From Bradyrhizobium sp. BR13661 (GTDB lineage: Bacteria > Pseudomonadota > Alphaproteobacteria > Rhizobiales > Xanthobacteraceae): DNA of 64,000 bases. The stretch spans positions 186,001-250,000 of the forward strand of contig NZ_JARXWB010000003.1 of assembly GCF_029892425.1 (NCBI RefSeq). The letters are read 5' to 3'. Each line of letters begins with the position of its first letter. Positions within the stretch are counted from its first letter, which is position 1. Shown here one piece after another: positions 15,730 through 24,560 of the stretch. A program made the position numbers and the translations under genes. Below the pieces are notes generated by a model, which saw only the letters and a program-made list of their open reading frames with translations, was not told the origin of the DNA and did not search any database.

Positions 15730-17934
15730 CTAGCGCGCCAGCACGATCGACACCTGGATCCGGCCGCGCGTCCGCAGCACCTCCAACGCCACGTCATCGC
15801 CGTGGCGGCTGACGCGAAGATCGACGCTGGATTCGCCGAGGTGCAGATCGCGCAGGGTGATCTCGTTCAGAAAGGACGGAAGGTGCGGATTGCGCAGACG
15901 GATCTCGCAGCGGGCGACGTCGAACTCGATCCCGAGCGCCGCCTCCAGCAGCGTGAACGGCGTGGCGCTAGCCCAGGCCTGCGGCGCACAGGCGACCGGA
16001 TAGAGCGTAGGCCCACGCCGCTTCTCGCGGCGGAAGCCGCAGAACAATTCCGGCAGCCGGCGCAGGTCCATGTAAGTGGCGGCGTCGAACAGCCCCTTGA
16101 ACACCTGCGCCACCGCGTGCTTGAGCCCGTAATGCGCAAGGCCCAAGGCAATCAGCGCGTTGTCGTGCGGCCAGATCGATCCGTCGTGATACGACATCGG
16201 ATTGTAGCGCACCTCGCCCTGCGCGACGGTACGGATGCCCCAGCCTGAGAAAAAATGCGGCCGCATCAGATCGGCGGCGACGAGACGGGCACGATCCTGC
16301 CGGATCATGCCGCTGAACAGCACCTGCCCGGCATTCGAGGTGCGCACCTCGCATCGCCGCTTGTTGCCGTCGAGCGCAACTGCATAGGTGCCCAGCTCCT
16401 CGCACCAGAACGCTTCTTCGAAGCGTTCGGCGAGCGCCTCGGCTTCCGCCTCGAGCTTCCCAGCACGATCGGGCTTGCCCAGCCGCAGCGCACATCGCGC
16501 GGCGAGCAGCTTGGCGGCGTAGACATAGCCCTGGACCTCGGCGAGCGCGATATTGCCCTCCGCGAGCTTGCCGTCGGCGTGGAAGATCGCGTCGAAGGAA
16601 TCCTTCCAGCCCTGGTTGGCGAGCCCTTTTTCGGTAGCCCGCTGATATTCGACAAACCCGTCATTATCAGGGTCACCGGGCCCATCGATCCAGGCGAGGC
16701 CGGCCTCGATCGCGGGCCACAGCTCGGTCAGCGTCGTCTCGTCGCCGGTGCGCTCGAAATAGCGGCCCGCGAGCAGGACGAACAACGCGGTCGAATCCAC
16801 GCTGCCGTAATATTGCGAGAACGGCACCTCGCGCAGCGCCGCCATCTCGCCGCCGCGCATCTCGTGCAGGATCTTTCCGGGCGCCGCATCTGCTAGCGGA
16901 TCGACCGCCTTGGCCTGGAAATGCGCCAGCCGCCGCAGCACGCCCTTGGCCACCCGCGGGTCGACCCACAGCATCTGCAGCGCGGTGATCAATCCGTCGC
17001 GGCCGAACGTCGTCGAGTACCAGGGAATGCCGGCATAGGGATAGCGCCCCTGCGGCGTCTCCGTCATCAGCATGTTGAGGTCCGCCATTGCCTGGCACAG
17101 CACCTCGTTGAAGATGTTGTTGGAGGTCTCGATGCTGGCGGCGCCGATCGTGGACTGCCGCATCTCGCGGCGATGCGCGAGCAGCCCCCGGAAGAAGCGT
17201 GCCGGCTTCTCTGCGACCGGCCGGTTGCAGGAGACGGCCACGAACAGCGACTTGGCCTCATGCGGATCCAGCTCGAGCTGCCAGGTCGCGGCGTTCACCG
17301 AGAGCCGCGTCGGGCGCGGATCGAAATGCAGGCCGGTGGTGCGCTCGGCATCGTCGAGGCCGCGGTATTCGAACAGAACATCGGTCGGTCCGACGAGCTT
17401 GCTGGTGCCGGTCCCGCGGCGCGGCCGCCGCTCGCCGCGGACCTCGAACAGATCGGCAAAATCGTTATCGAACAGCAGCGTCAGCTCGAAGGCGGCCGGT
17501 TGCTCGCCATGGTTCTGCAGGCCGATCCGCTGATACGCAGTGCCGCGCCACAGGAAGATCGTGCGCACGATGTGCAGCAGATCCTTCTGCAGCACGATGC
17601 GACCCTGCCTGTAGATGTCTGGATTGGTGAGGTCGACGGTCAATCCCGAATTGTCGTCGCGCAGGTTCGAGCCGAGCAACAGCGGCTGGAGATCATCGAG
17701 CACGAGCTCCAGCCGGGCGAGGTAACGCGTATCATGGTTGAACAGGCCATCCGGCCCGCCGGCCGACGCACCGATGTCGCCATGGCTGTCCAGCACGATA
17801 AACGTGTCGTCGTGTTTGAGCGAGCGACGGGGCCGCGCGGCGGGCCCCGTCATCGGAATATAGAATGCCTGTTCGGCGACGGTCTCGATCGTCTGCGGCA
17901 CCGAGATGATCCTGGTTGCGGCCTCAGTTGCCAT
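15730..17934 (-). CDS. Glycogen-debranching-like amylo-alpha-1,6-glucosidase
   Basis: A 734-residue cytosolic enzyme. The N-terminal 270 residues form the bis-type glycogen debranching domain (DGLFNHDTRYLARLEL, NHGEQPAAFELTLLFDNDFADLF). The rest is an (alpha/alpha)6 barrel with PYAGIPWYSTTFGRDGLIT, GWKDSFDAIFH and YHDGSIWPHDNALIALG, matching the catalytic region of amylo-alpha-1,6-glucosidases. It likely trims branched glucan or a related alpha-glucan. The start at 17934 has GGGGAG upstream; an ATG at 17973 is less likely. It lies 58 bases after the ABC exporter gene, and the glycosyltransferase just beyond suggests stress-related carbohydrate metabolism. Confidence 0.86.
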   Translation of the reverse strand: MATEAATRIISVPQTIETVAEQAFYIPMTGPAARPRRSLKHDDTFIVLDSHGDIGASAGGPDGLFNHDTRYLARLELVLDDLQPLLLGSNLRDDNSGLTVDLTNPDIYRQGRIVLQKDLLHIVRTIFLWRGTAYQRIGLQNHGEQPAAFELTLLFDNDFADLFEVRGERRPRRGTGTSKLVGPTDVLFEYRGLDDAERTTGLHFDPRPTRLSVNAATWQLELDPHEAKSLFVAVSCNRPVAEKPARFFRGLLAHRREMRQSTIGAASIETSNNIFNEVLCQAMADLNMLMTETPQGRYPYAGIPWYSTTFGRDGLITALQMLWVDPRVAKGVLRRLAHFQAKAVDPLADAAPGKILHEMRGGEMAALREVPFSQYYGSVDSTALFVLLAGRYFERTGDETTLTELWPAIEAGLAWIDGPGDPDNDGFVEYQRATEKGLANQGWKDSFDAIFHADGKLAEGNIALAEVQGYVYAAKLLAARCALRLGKPDRAGKLEAEAEALAERFEEAFWCEELGTYAVALDGNKRRCEVRTSNAGQVLFSGMIRQDRARLVAADLMRPHFFSGWGIRTVAQGEVRYNPMSYHDGSIWPHDNALIALGLAHYGLKHAVAQVFKGLFDAATYMDLRRLPELFCGFRREKRRGPTLYPVACAPQAWASATPFTLLEAALGIEFDVARCEIRLRNPHLPSFLNEITLRDLHLGESSVDLRVSRHGDDVALEVLRTRGRIQVSIVLAR

Positions 17935-17992
17935 GAGCTGCTCCCCTGCGGCATGTGTTTCGAACGCGACCAACGCAACGCAACTGTTGGGT

Positions 17993-19756
17993 TTACGCGG
18001 CGAACTTCGCGAGCCGACCCATTTCCTGCGTCACCAGCTCACGGTACGGACCGTGGCCCTGCATCAGCCGGTCGGGCGCACCATCCTCGATGATCTTGCC
18101 GTTCCTGAGCACGACCACGCGGTCGAAATTACGCAGCGTTGCCAGGCGATGTGCGATCGCGATCACGGTGCGGCCTCGCATCAGCCGTGTCAGCGCCTCG
18201 CGGATCGCCTCCTCGGATTCGCTGTCGAGCGCGGCAGTCGCCTCGTCGAGCAGCAGGATCGGCGCGTCCTTGACGAAGGCGCGCGCGATTGCAATGCGCT
18301 GGCGCTGGCCGCCGGACATCTTGACACCGCGGTCACCGACCATGGTGTCCAGGCCTTCCGGCAGGCTGTCGATGAAGTCGCAACGCGCCGCGATCGCCGC
18401 GCGCAGCACCTCGTCGTCGGTCGCATTCGGCCGGCCATAGCGGATGTTCTCCCGGATGGAGCGATGGAACAGGGAGATATCCTGCGGCACGACGGAGATG
18501 GCCTCACGCAGGCTCTGCTGGGTCACCTTGGAGATGTCCTGGCCGTCGATGCTGATGTTGCCTTCGTCCACGTCATAGAAGCGCTGAAGCAGCGTGAACA
18601 GGGTGGACTTGCCGCCGCCGGACTGGCCGACCAGGCCGACGCGCTGGCCGGGCTGCAGCCGCAGGCTGAAGCGCTCGAAGATCTTTTCGCCGCCGGGATA
18701 GCCGAAGGTGACGTTGTTGTACATGATCGCGGCGCCGCTCTTGACCAGCGGCCCGGCCTCGGGATGATCGCGCAGCTCATGCGGCACCAGCAGCGTCGCG
18801 ATCGCCTCGGTCAGACGCGCCACGTGCTGTGTGACATCCACCAGCGCCACCGCGAGATCGCGCGTCGCATTGAGAATGGAAAGGCCGAGCGTACAGACCA
18901 GCACGACGTCGCCGGTGGTCGCCTCGCCCTGCTGCCACAGCGTGATCGCCCAGGCCATCAGCGCCACGGTCAAGATCACGGTGACGCCGGCATGAGTGAG
19001 CCGCAGCTTCTCGAGATAGCGCAGGCTACGCCCGCGCGCGTTGAGTTCCCGGTTCACCGTCGCGTCGAAACGTTCGTGCTCGTGACCAATGCCGCAGAAG
19101 GCACGGACCAAGGGCATGTTGCTGATGACGTCGATCATCTCGCCGTCGACCACCGCGGCCTTATCCGCGAAATCGTCATGCAGCGGCTTGCCGGCCGCGG
19201 CAAGACGGAACATCGCGATCACCATACCGCCCGCGATCACGATCAGGCCTGCCGCCATGTATGGGCTCACGGTTCCAATCAGCAGGATCGCCGCAACTGT
19301 GGCAATGCACGGCGGCAACACATTCCAGACGAACATGTTCTCGACCGTGAACACCGCGTTGGATGTCGCCGTGATGCGGCTGGTCAGCATGCCGGGCATC
19401 CGGTCCGAGAAATAGCTCGGTGCGTGTCCGGTCAGATGACGAAATATGTCACGGCGTAAATCGCCGGTAACACGAACGAAGGTGAAGCTCGCGGTCCAGC
19501 TCGCGATCCGCCACAGAAAGTTGTCGGCCGCGATCAGCGACATGAGCAGGATGAATGCCAGCCATACGCTGCCACCATGCGAGGTTCCCGCCGACAAACC
19601 GTCGACGAGGGATTTAACGCCGTACTGCGTGCCTACGGAGCAGGCAACCGCCGCGACCACAGCGCCCAGGATCACCAGATGCGACGCCAATCGTCGCCGC
19701 AGATAGCGCAAGACAAAGGCAAATGGCCTGCGCGCGTATCCAGAAAGTTGATCCAT
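17993..19756 (-). CDS. ABC exporter half-transporter (membrane plus ATPase)
   Basis: A 587-residue fused ABC exporter. The N-terminal half has six membrane segments (about 20-310). The ATPase has Walker A GLVGQSGGGKST, Q-loop VVPQDISLFHRS, signature MSGGQRQRIAIARAF, Walker B ILLLDEATAALD and H-loop AIAHRLATL. It should work as a homodimer, in the MsbA-like/lipid or peptide exporter group; the substrate cannot be read. The ATG at 19756 starts MDQLSGYARRP; the frame stays open 106 codons upstream but that part looks non-coding. First gene of the leftward set with the debranching enzyme, PRC-barrel and MFS genes. Confidence 0.87.
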   Translation of the reverse strand: MDQLSGYARRPFAFVLRYLRRRLASHLVILGAVVAAVACSVGTQYGVKSLVDGLSAGTSHGGSVWLAFILLMSLIAADNFLWRIASWTASFTFVRVTGDLRRDIFRHLTGHAPSYFSDRMPGMLTSRITATSNAVFTVENMFVWNVLPPCIATVAAILLIGTVSPYMAAGLIVIAGGMVIAMFRLAAAGKPLHDDFADKAAVVDGEMIDVISNMPLVRAFCGIGHEHERFDATVNRELNARGRSLRYLEKLRLTHAGVTVILTVALMAWAITLWQQGEATTGDVVLVCTLGLSILNATRDLAVALVDVTQHVARLTEAIATLLVPHELRDHPEAGPLVKSGAAIMYNNVTFGYPGGEKIFERFSLRLQPGQRVGLVGQSGGGKSTLFTLLQRFYDVDEGNISIDGQDISKVTQQSLREAISVVPQDISLFHRSIRENIRYGRPNATDDEVLRAAIAARCDFIDSLPEGLDTMVGDRGVKMSGGQRQRIAIARAFVKDAPILLLDEATAALDSESEEAIREALTRLMRGRTVIAIAHRLATLRNFDRVVVLRNGKIIEDGAPDRLMQGHGPYRELVTQEMGRLAKFAA

Positions 19757-19806
19757 GTGACACTGACCCCGTCGTGATGATTTCAATTGTTCTTGGTTGT
19801 CGACTG

Positions 19807-19832
19807 AACATCGACCGGTTCGCCTCGGTTCC
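19807..19832 (-). promoter_or_regulatory. Near-consensus EcfG-type promoter for the ABC/debranching operon
   Basis: On the minus strand GGAAC-N17-TGTT lies 50 bases before the ABC exporter ATG. The -35 is exact, and the -10 has one mismatch to CGTT. It mirrors the exact site serving the divergent glycosyltransferase. It is weaker than that site and could be chance. Confidence 0.35.
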
Positions 19833-19935
19833 CGGGCAAGGCGATCACGACATGCGGATGCGGACGATCTGAGAAGATCAGATGGCAGCATCGAGACACG
19901 CGCGCGATGTGTCGAATAAGTAACGTTTGCTAGGA

Positions 19936-19960
19936 GGAACTTCGCAACTGCGGGAACGTT
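19936..19960 (+). promoter_or_regulatory. Exact EcfG general-stress promoter before the glycosyltransferase
   Basis: GGAAC (19936-19940), a 16-base spacer, then CGTT (19957-19960). This is the exact consensus for EcfG, the alphaproteobacterial general stress sigma factor. Transcription would start near 19967, giving a leader of about 65 bases before the ATG at 20032. It is placed correctly for that gene. Confidence 0.7.
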
Positions 19961-20031
19961 CCCTTGGCTGGCATAGCCGGTGCCGACGCGCTGGGGGTTT
20001 CGACGTTCTTGATCGCAGAGGAGATGGTGAG

Positions 20032-21102
20032 ATGCGCATCGCGCAGGTAGCTCCGTTGACGGAGGCTGTTCCACCCAAGCTGTATGGCGGCACCGAGCGG
20101 GTGGTGCATTGGTTGACGGAAGAGTTGGTTGCCCTTGGACATGACGTCACGCTGTTCGCCAGCGGCGACTCGCAGACGTCGGCGAAGCTCGATGCACTAT
20201 GGCCGCGGGCACTTCGCCTCGACGGTTCCGTGCGCGATCCCAACTCGTTGCACATGGTGCTGCTGGAGCGCGTGCGGCAGAAATGTGACGACGAGGAGTT
20301 CGACTTCCTCCACTTCCATCTCGATTATTATCCATGGTCGCTGTTCTACCGGCAGCCGACACCGTTCCTGACCACGCTGCACGGCCGCCTCGATCTGCCG
20401 GAGCATCAGCCGGTCTTCAACACTTTCTCCAAGATGCCCGTGATCTCGATCTCGAACGCGCAGCGGCGGCCCGTGCCGCAGGCGAACTGGGTGAGAACGA
20501 TCCATCATGGCTTGCCCGAGACTCTGCTGACGCCGAAGCCGGTGAAGCAGGAATATCTCGCCGTGCTCGGCCGCATCGCGCCGGAGAAAGGTGTCGATCG
20601 CGCCATCAAGATCGCGACGCATTGCGGCGTCCCGCTGAAAATCGCGGCCAAGGTCGACCGCGCCGACCAGGACTATTTTGACGAGCTGATCAGGCCCATG
20701 ATCGAGAACAATCCGCTGGTGGATTTCATCGGCGAGATCGGCGATCACGAGAAGTCGGACTTCCTCAGCGGCGCGATCGGCCTGCTGCTGCCGATCGACT
20801 GGCCGGAGCCGTTTGGCCTGGTGATGATTGAAGCGATGGCCTGCGGCACACCGGTGGTCGCCTTCAACCGCGGCTCGGTGTCGGAGATCATCGACGAAGG
20901 CCTCACCGGCTTCGTGGTCGAGGACGTCATCAGCGCGGCGGGCGTCGTGAGCCGCCTCGCGCAGCTCGACCGCAACGCCATCCGCAAGCAGTTCGAAAAG
21001 CGCTTCACCGCGCGGCGCATGGCGCTCGACTATCTCGCCGCGTACCGCAGCCTGACCGAAGAACAGGCGCCGCGGATCAAGCTGGTAAGCAGCGCGGAGT
21101 AA
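20032..21102 (+). CDS. Glycosyltransferase family 4
   Basis: A 356-residue GT-B retaining glycosyltransferase. The N-terminal half has KLYGGTERVVHWLTEELVALGHDVTLFAS. The C-terminal donor-binding half has VLGRIAPEKGVDRAIKIA and the E-x7-E motif PEPFGLVMIEAMACGTPVV. It transfers a sugar from a nucleotide sugar; the acceptor is unknown. The start at 20032 is set by GAGGAG upstream. It is monocistronic, driven by the EcfG-type promoter at 19936, and divergent from the exporter/debranching operon, so probably a stress-induced glycan enzyme. Confidence 0.88.
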   Translation: MRIAQVAPLTEAVPPKLYGGTERVVHWLTEELVALGHDVTLFASGDSQTSAKLDALWPRALRLDGSVRDPNSLHMVLLERVRQKCDDEEFDFLHFHLDYYPWSLFYRQPTPFLTTLHGRLDLPEHQPVFNTFSKMPVISISNAQRRPVPQANWVRTIHHGLPETLLTPKPVKQEYLAVLGRIAPEKGVDRAIKIATHCGVPLKIAAKVDRADQDYFDELIRPMIENNPLVDFIGEIGDHEKSDFLSGAIGLLLPIDWPEPFGLVMIEAMACGTPVVAFNRGSVSEIIDEGLTGFVVEDVISAAGVVSRLAQLDRNAIRKQFEKRFTARRMALDYLAAYRSLTEEQAPRIKLVSSAE

Positions 21103-21120
21103 GTAGCCAAGACCTCAGCT

Positions 21121-21262
21121 GTCGTCCCGGACAAGCGCGCCCAAAGCGCGCGCCGATCCGGGACCCATACTCCGCAACAATAGTTTAGCGATGACTCGGA
21201 GTGACCTGTCTCGCACACGACCTCTCCCTGGGGTTATGGGTCCCCGCGTTCGCGGGGACGAC
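21121..21262. repeat. Intergenic palindromic repeat element
   Basis: Between two convergent genes lies a 142-base element that begins GTCGTCCC and ends GGGGACGAC, giving terminal inverted repeats. Inside are an imperfect CCCGGA...TCCGGG palindrome with GCGCGC arms and a hairpin CCCCGCG-TT-CGCGGGG. It looks like one of the families of palindromic intergenic repeats seen many times in Bradyrhizobium genomes. It could also stop transcription from both sides. Confidence 0.6.
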
Positions 21263-21287
21263 ACCGAGTGTGTGGCAACGGCGGCGG

Positions 21288-23222
21288 CTAGCTCACCACC
21301 GCCCGCTTCGGCTCCACAATCTCGAACATGCGCGGAAACTCATCCATCAGCCCCATCAGCTCCGCAAGCTTCATCGGATTACCCGACAGCTTGACCTTGC
21401 CCGCAGCCACCGCTTCCGGAAAGCTCGTCAGCTTCGCAATCACTTCATCCAGCGTCGCGCGCGCCAGCGTGAAGCTGGCGTCGGCATTTTCGGCTTGCAC
21501 ATTTTCGGTGTAGGTCAGTGCGCAGTTCTCGAGATTGAGCACGAATGTCTCACCGGTGTCCGAAAAACGCCAGTTCAGAACGATGTGCTTGCCTTCCGCC
21601 TTCGGGCCATTCAGGCGAATGCCGAGCACGTCCCAGAGCTGCGAGGTGCGCAGCGCCGCCAGCGTCTCGCGCGGCATTGGCGCGCGCGGCGGCGTCTTCG
21701 GCATGCCCTGGCGCAATTCCTGCGCGCCGAACAGATAGGCGTTGCGCCAGGTCGAGCTCTCGGCGGCATAGCCGAGCTGCTCCAGCGTGTCGGCCAGCAG
21801 CGCGCGCGCCGCCTGATTGTCCGGCTCGGCAAAGACGAGATGGCCGAGCGCCTGCGCAACGAAGCGGAATTCGCCCTTGTCAAAATCCGCGCGAGCCCGC
21901 GTCAGGATCGCGTCGGCGCCGCCCATGTATTCGACGTACTTCTTGCCTGATGCCACCGGCGGCAGCGGATCGAGATTGACCGGATTGGCATCGTACCAGC
22001 CGAGATACTTTTGGTAGATGGCCTTCACATTATGCCTGATATGGCCGTAATAGCCGCGGCCGTGCCAGGCGCCGTCGAGGCTCTTCGGCAGCTGGATCGC
22101 CTCGGCGATCTCGGCCGCATTGAGGCCGTGATTCATCAGGCGGATGGTCTGGTCATGCGCGAACTTGTAGAGGTCGCGCTGCTCGCGGATCATGGTGTCG
22201 ATGCGCGCAGCTCCCCACACCGGCCAATGATGCTGGCCGCACATCGCCTCGGCCTTGCCGCCCCACAGCTGCAGCGCCTCGTTGAGGTACTTTGACCACG
22301 CCAGCGCATCGCGCACATCGGCGCCGCGGAACGGCAGCAGATTGTGGAAATTATGCGTGCAGTTCTCAGCTAAGTTCAGCAACTTGTAGCGCGGCAGGAA
22401 GAAGTGCATCTCCGCCGGAGCTTCGCTGTTCGGCGCCATCTGGAATTCGAATTCGACGCCGTCGATCAGCCGCTTGTCGCCGGTCGCCATGATCAAATCG
22501 GTCGGCCGCAGCAGCGCCACCGCACCCGCCGCCATGGTCTTGCCGAGACCGCAATCGACTTGCCCTTGCACGCCCTTGGCAAGGAAAGGCCCGAACTGAT
22601 ACTGCGCCCGCCGCAGCATCGCCGGCCCCGCAATGATGTTCTCGGAGACGGCGTGCTCCATGAACAGGTTCGGCGCGATGATCGGCACGCGCCCCGTCGC
22701 CAGCGCATCCTCTTCCAGCACGCCGCGCGCGCCACCCCAGTGATCGGTATGGGTATGCGTGAAGATGACGGCCGCAACCGGCTTCATGCCGCGGTGCCTG
22801 AAGTAAAGATCGAGCGCGGCGCGCGCGCCTTCGATCGAGGTCAGTGTGTCGACGACAATGACGCCGCTGTCGCCCTCGATCAGCGTCATGTTGGCAATGT
22901 CGAGCCCACGCACCTGGTAGACGCCGGGCACCACTTCGAACAATCCATGCTGCATGTTGAGCCGCGACTGCCGCCACAGGCTGGGATTGACCGTCGGCGG
23001 TGCCTGCTCGTTGGACAGAAAGCCATAGGGCTCGAGGCTCCAGACAGTCCGTCCTTGCGCGTTTGTAATCTTCGCGTTGTCGATCGTGCCGAGGAAGCCG
23101 CGCGCAGCGTCGTCGAAATCCCGCGTGTCGGAAAATGGCAACGCATTCAGCATCGCCTGATGGTGCGCGACGACCGATGGCATCGCGTCCTTCGGCGTGT
23201 TGGCTGCTTCGGTACTGGTCAT
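21288..23222 (-). CDS. SdsA-type alkyl sulfatase (metallo-beta-lactamase fold)
   Basis: A 644-residue class III alkyl/aryl sulfatase. The metallo-beta-lactamase domain has FTHTHTDHWGGARG (about residue 155) for the zinc ligands and later ENCTHNFHNLLP and CGQHHWPVWG. An alpha-helical dimerisation domain follows, then a C-terminal SCP2-like lipid-binding domain (about 515-640). Full family length and complete ligands suggest an active enzyme that removes sulfate from alkyl sulfates for carbon or sulfur use. I see no signal peptide, so it appears cytosolic, unlike secreted SdsA1. No linked regulator or transporter. Confidence 0.9.
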   Translation of the reverse strand: MTSTEAANTPKDAMPSVVAHHQAMLNALPFSDTRDFDDAARGFLGTIDNAKITNAQGRTVWSLEPYGFLSNEQAPPTVNPSLWRQSRLNMQHGLFEVVPGVYQVRGLDIANMTLIEGDSGVIVVDTLTSIEGARAALDLYFRHRGMKPVAAVIFTHTHTDHWGGARGVLEEDALATGRVPIIAPNLFMEHAVSENIIAGPAMLRRAQYQFGPFLAKGVQGQVDCGLGKTMAAGAVALLRPTDLIMATGDKRLIDGVEFEFQMAPNSEAPAEMHFFLPRYKLLNLAENCTHNFHNLLPFRGADVRDALAWSKYLNEALQLWGGKAEAMCGQHHWPVWGAARIDTMIREQRDLYKFAHDQTIRLMNHGLNAAEIAEAIQLPKSLDGAWHGRGYYGHIRHNVKAIYQKYLGWYDANPVNLDPLPPVASGKKYVEYMGGADAILTRARADFDKGEFRFVAQALGHLVFAEPDNQAARALLADTLEQLGYAAESSTWRNAYLFGAQELRQGMPKTPPRAPMPRETLAALRTSQLWDVLGIRLNGPKAEGKHIVLNWRFSDTGETFVLNLENCALTYTENVQAENADASFTLARATLDEVIAKLTSFPEAVAAGKVKLSGNPMKLAELMGLMDEFPRMFEIVEPKRAVVS

Positions 23223-23290
23223 GAGGCTCCTCCCCGGCGTCTTGTCTGGGAGGCATCTAACCGCATCTCGATTGCGGTTCCAACCGCTCC

Positions 23291-24439
23291 TTACGCGGCC
23301 AGTCCTTCGGAAACAGTCTGGCCCGCCTCCGGCATCCGCAGCTGCCGCGCCAGCACATAGCCGCCGCGGCTTTCCTTGGCGCGGTAGAGCGCCCTGTCGG
23401 AGCGCGACAACAGCGCCTCTGCAGTCCGGCCGTCGTCCGGCGCGACGGCAACCCCGACGCTGACGCCAAGCTCGATGGTCTGGCCGTCGACGTCGTAGGG
23501 CGCACTGATCGCGTTCACGATACGCATCGCCATCGCTTCCGCATCATCAACCGCGCGCTGCACCAGGACGAATTCATCGCCGCCCATCCGCACCAGGAGA
23601 TCGTCGGCGGCGGCAATCGCCCTGAGTCGCCCGGCGACCTGCTTCAGCAGCGCGTCGCCAACCGGGTGGCCGAAGCGATCATTCGCTTCCTTGAAACGGT
23701 CGAGATCGAGCGTATGGACGGCGATCGTCCCGGCCGCGAGCATTGCGGGCAAGTCCGTCGCCAGCGCCGAGCGATTGGCAAGGCCCGTCATCGGGTCCAC
23801 GCGCGACAGCTGCTCGAACTGGCGTTTGAGCGTGATCTGCTTGATCGAGGCGTTGAAGCTCAGCCGCACCATCTCGAAGCTCGCGACCACATACATCAGG
23901 ATCAGGAGCCCGAGGCCGACATGACGCAGATCCGGCTGCATCAATGTCACGATCGCGGCCGGTGCGGCGATGGCGATCAGATCGAGCAGCGCCGCGACAG
24001 GGCGCAGCGCGAGCCGCGCCACCACGCCGGCACCAAAGCCGAAGCCGATGCCGACCGCCATGACGCAGCACAACGCATCACCCAGCACGATGCTGCGCGC
24101 TGCGAACAGGCCGAGGATGAGGGCCGTCACGATGGTGCCGGTCACATAGCGCCGCTCCCAGCGCACGGCCTCCGCGCGGCCGAGCTGCGGCGCACGGGTG
24201 AGGCGGCGGCGGAATGCAAACATTTCGATGAGACGAACGATGGCCACAACGACACCGGCGGCCGTCAGGCCCGCCGTCACCCTGTCACCGGTCTCGTAGG
24301 TCGTGATGGCGCCGACCATCGCCAGACAGGCGGCCGCAAGAATGTTGGGCAACATCGTGCCGTGAAGGCCCGTGATGACTTCCAGATAGACGGCGTCGGA
24401 GATAGACGCCCGCCCCGACTCCATTCTGTTGAACAACAT
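23291..24439 (-). CDS. Membrane diguanylate cyclase (GGDEF)
   Basis: A protein of about 382 residues: roughly six membrane helices (to about 190), then a GGDEF domain with DPMTGLANRSAL, FKEANDRFGHPVGD and active-site MGGDEFVLVQ. It should make cyclic di-GMP. The residues where the RxxD inhibitory site would be read AADD, so product inhibition is probably missing. There is no EAL domain. Start uncertain: 24439 (MLFNRMESGRAS) is chosen, but the frame opens at 24499. Stands alone between the sulfatase and TRAP genes. Confidence 0.88.
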   Translation of the reverse strand: MLFNRMESGRASISDAVYLEVITGLHGTMLPNILAAACLAMVGAITTYETGDRVTAGLTAAGVVVAIVRLIEMFAFRRRLTRAPQLGRAEAVRWERRYVTGTIVTALILGLFAARSIVLGDALCCVMAVGIGFGFGAGVVARLALRPVAALLDLIAIAAPAAIVTLMQPDLRHVGLGLLILMYVVASFEMVRLSFNASIKQITLKRQFEQLSRVDPMTGLANRSALATDLPAMLAAGTIAVHTLDLDRFKEANDRFGHPVGDALLKQVAGRLRAIAAADDLLVRMGGDEFVLVQRAVDDAEAMAMRIVNAISAPYDVDGQTIELGVSVGVAVAPDDGRTAEALLSRSDRALYRAKESRGGYVLARQLRMPEAGQTVSEGLAA

Positions 24440-24560
24440 GCCCGCACCCATACGCTGGCATGTTTGTACCGCACATCCGTAAAAATGCATGCACTGCACA
24501 GCAATGGCATTTGAACGAGCGGGTTTACCGCGCGTTAGCCATGTCCCGCCCGCCTGCGGG

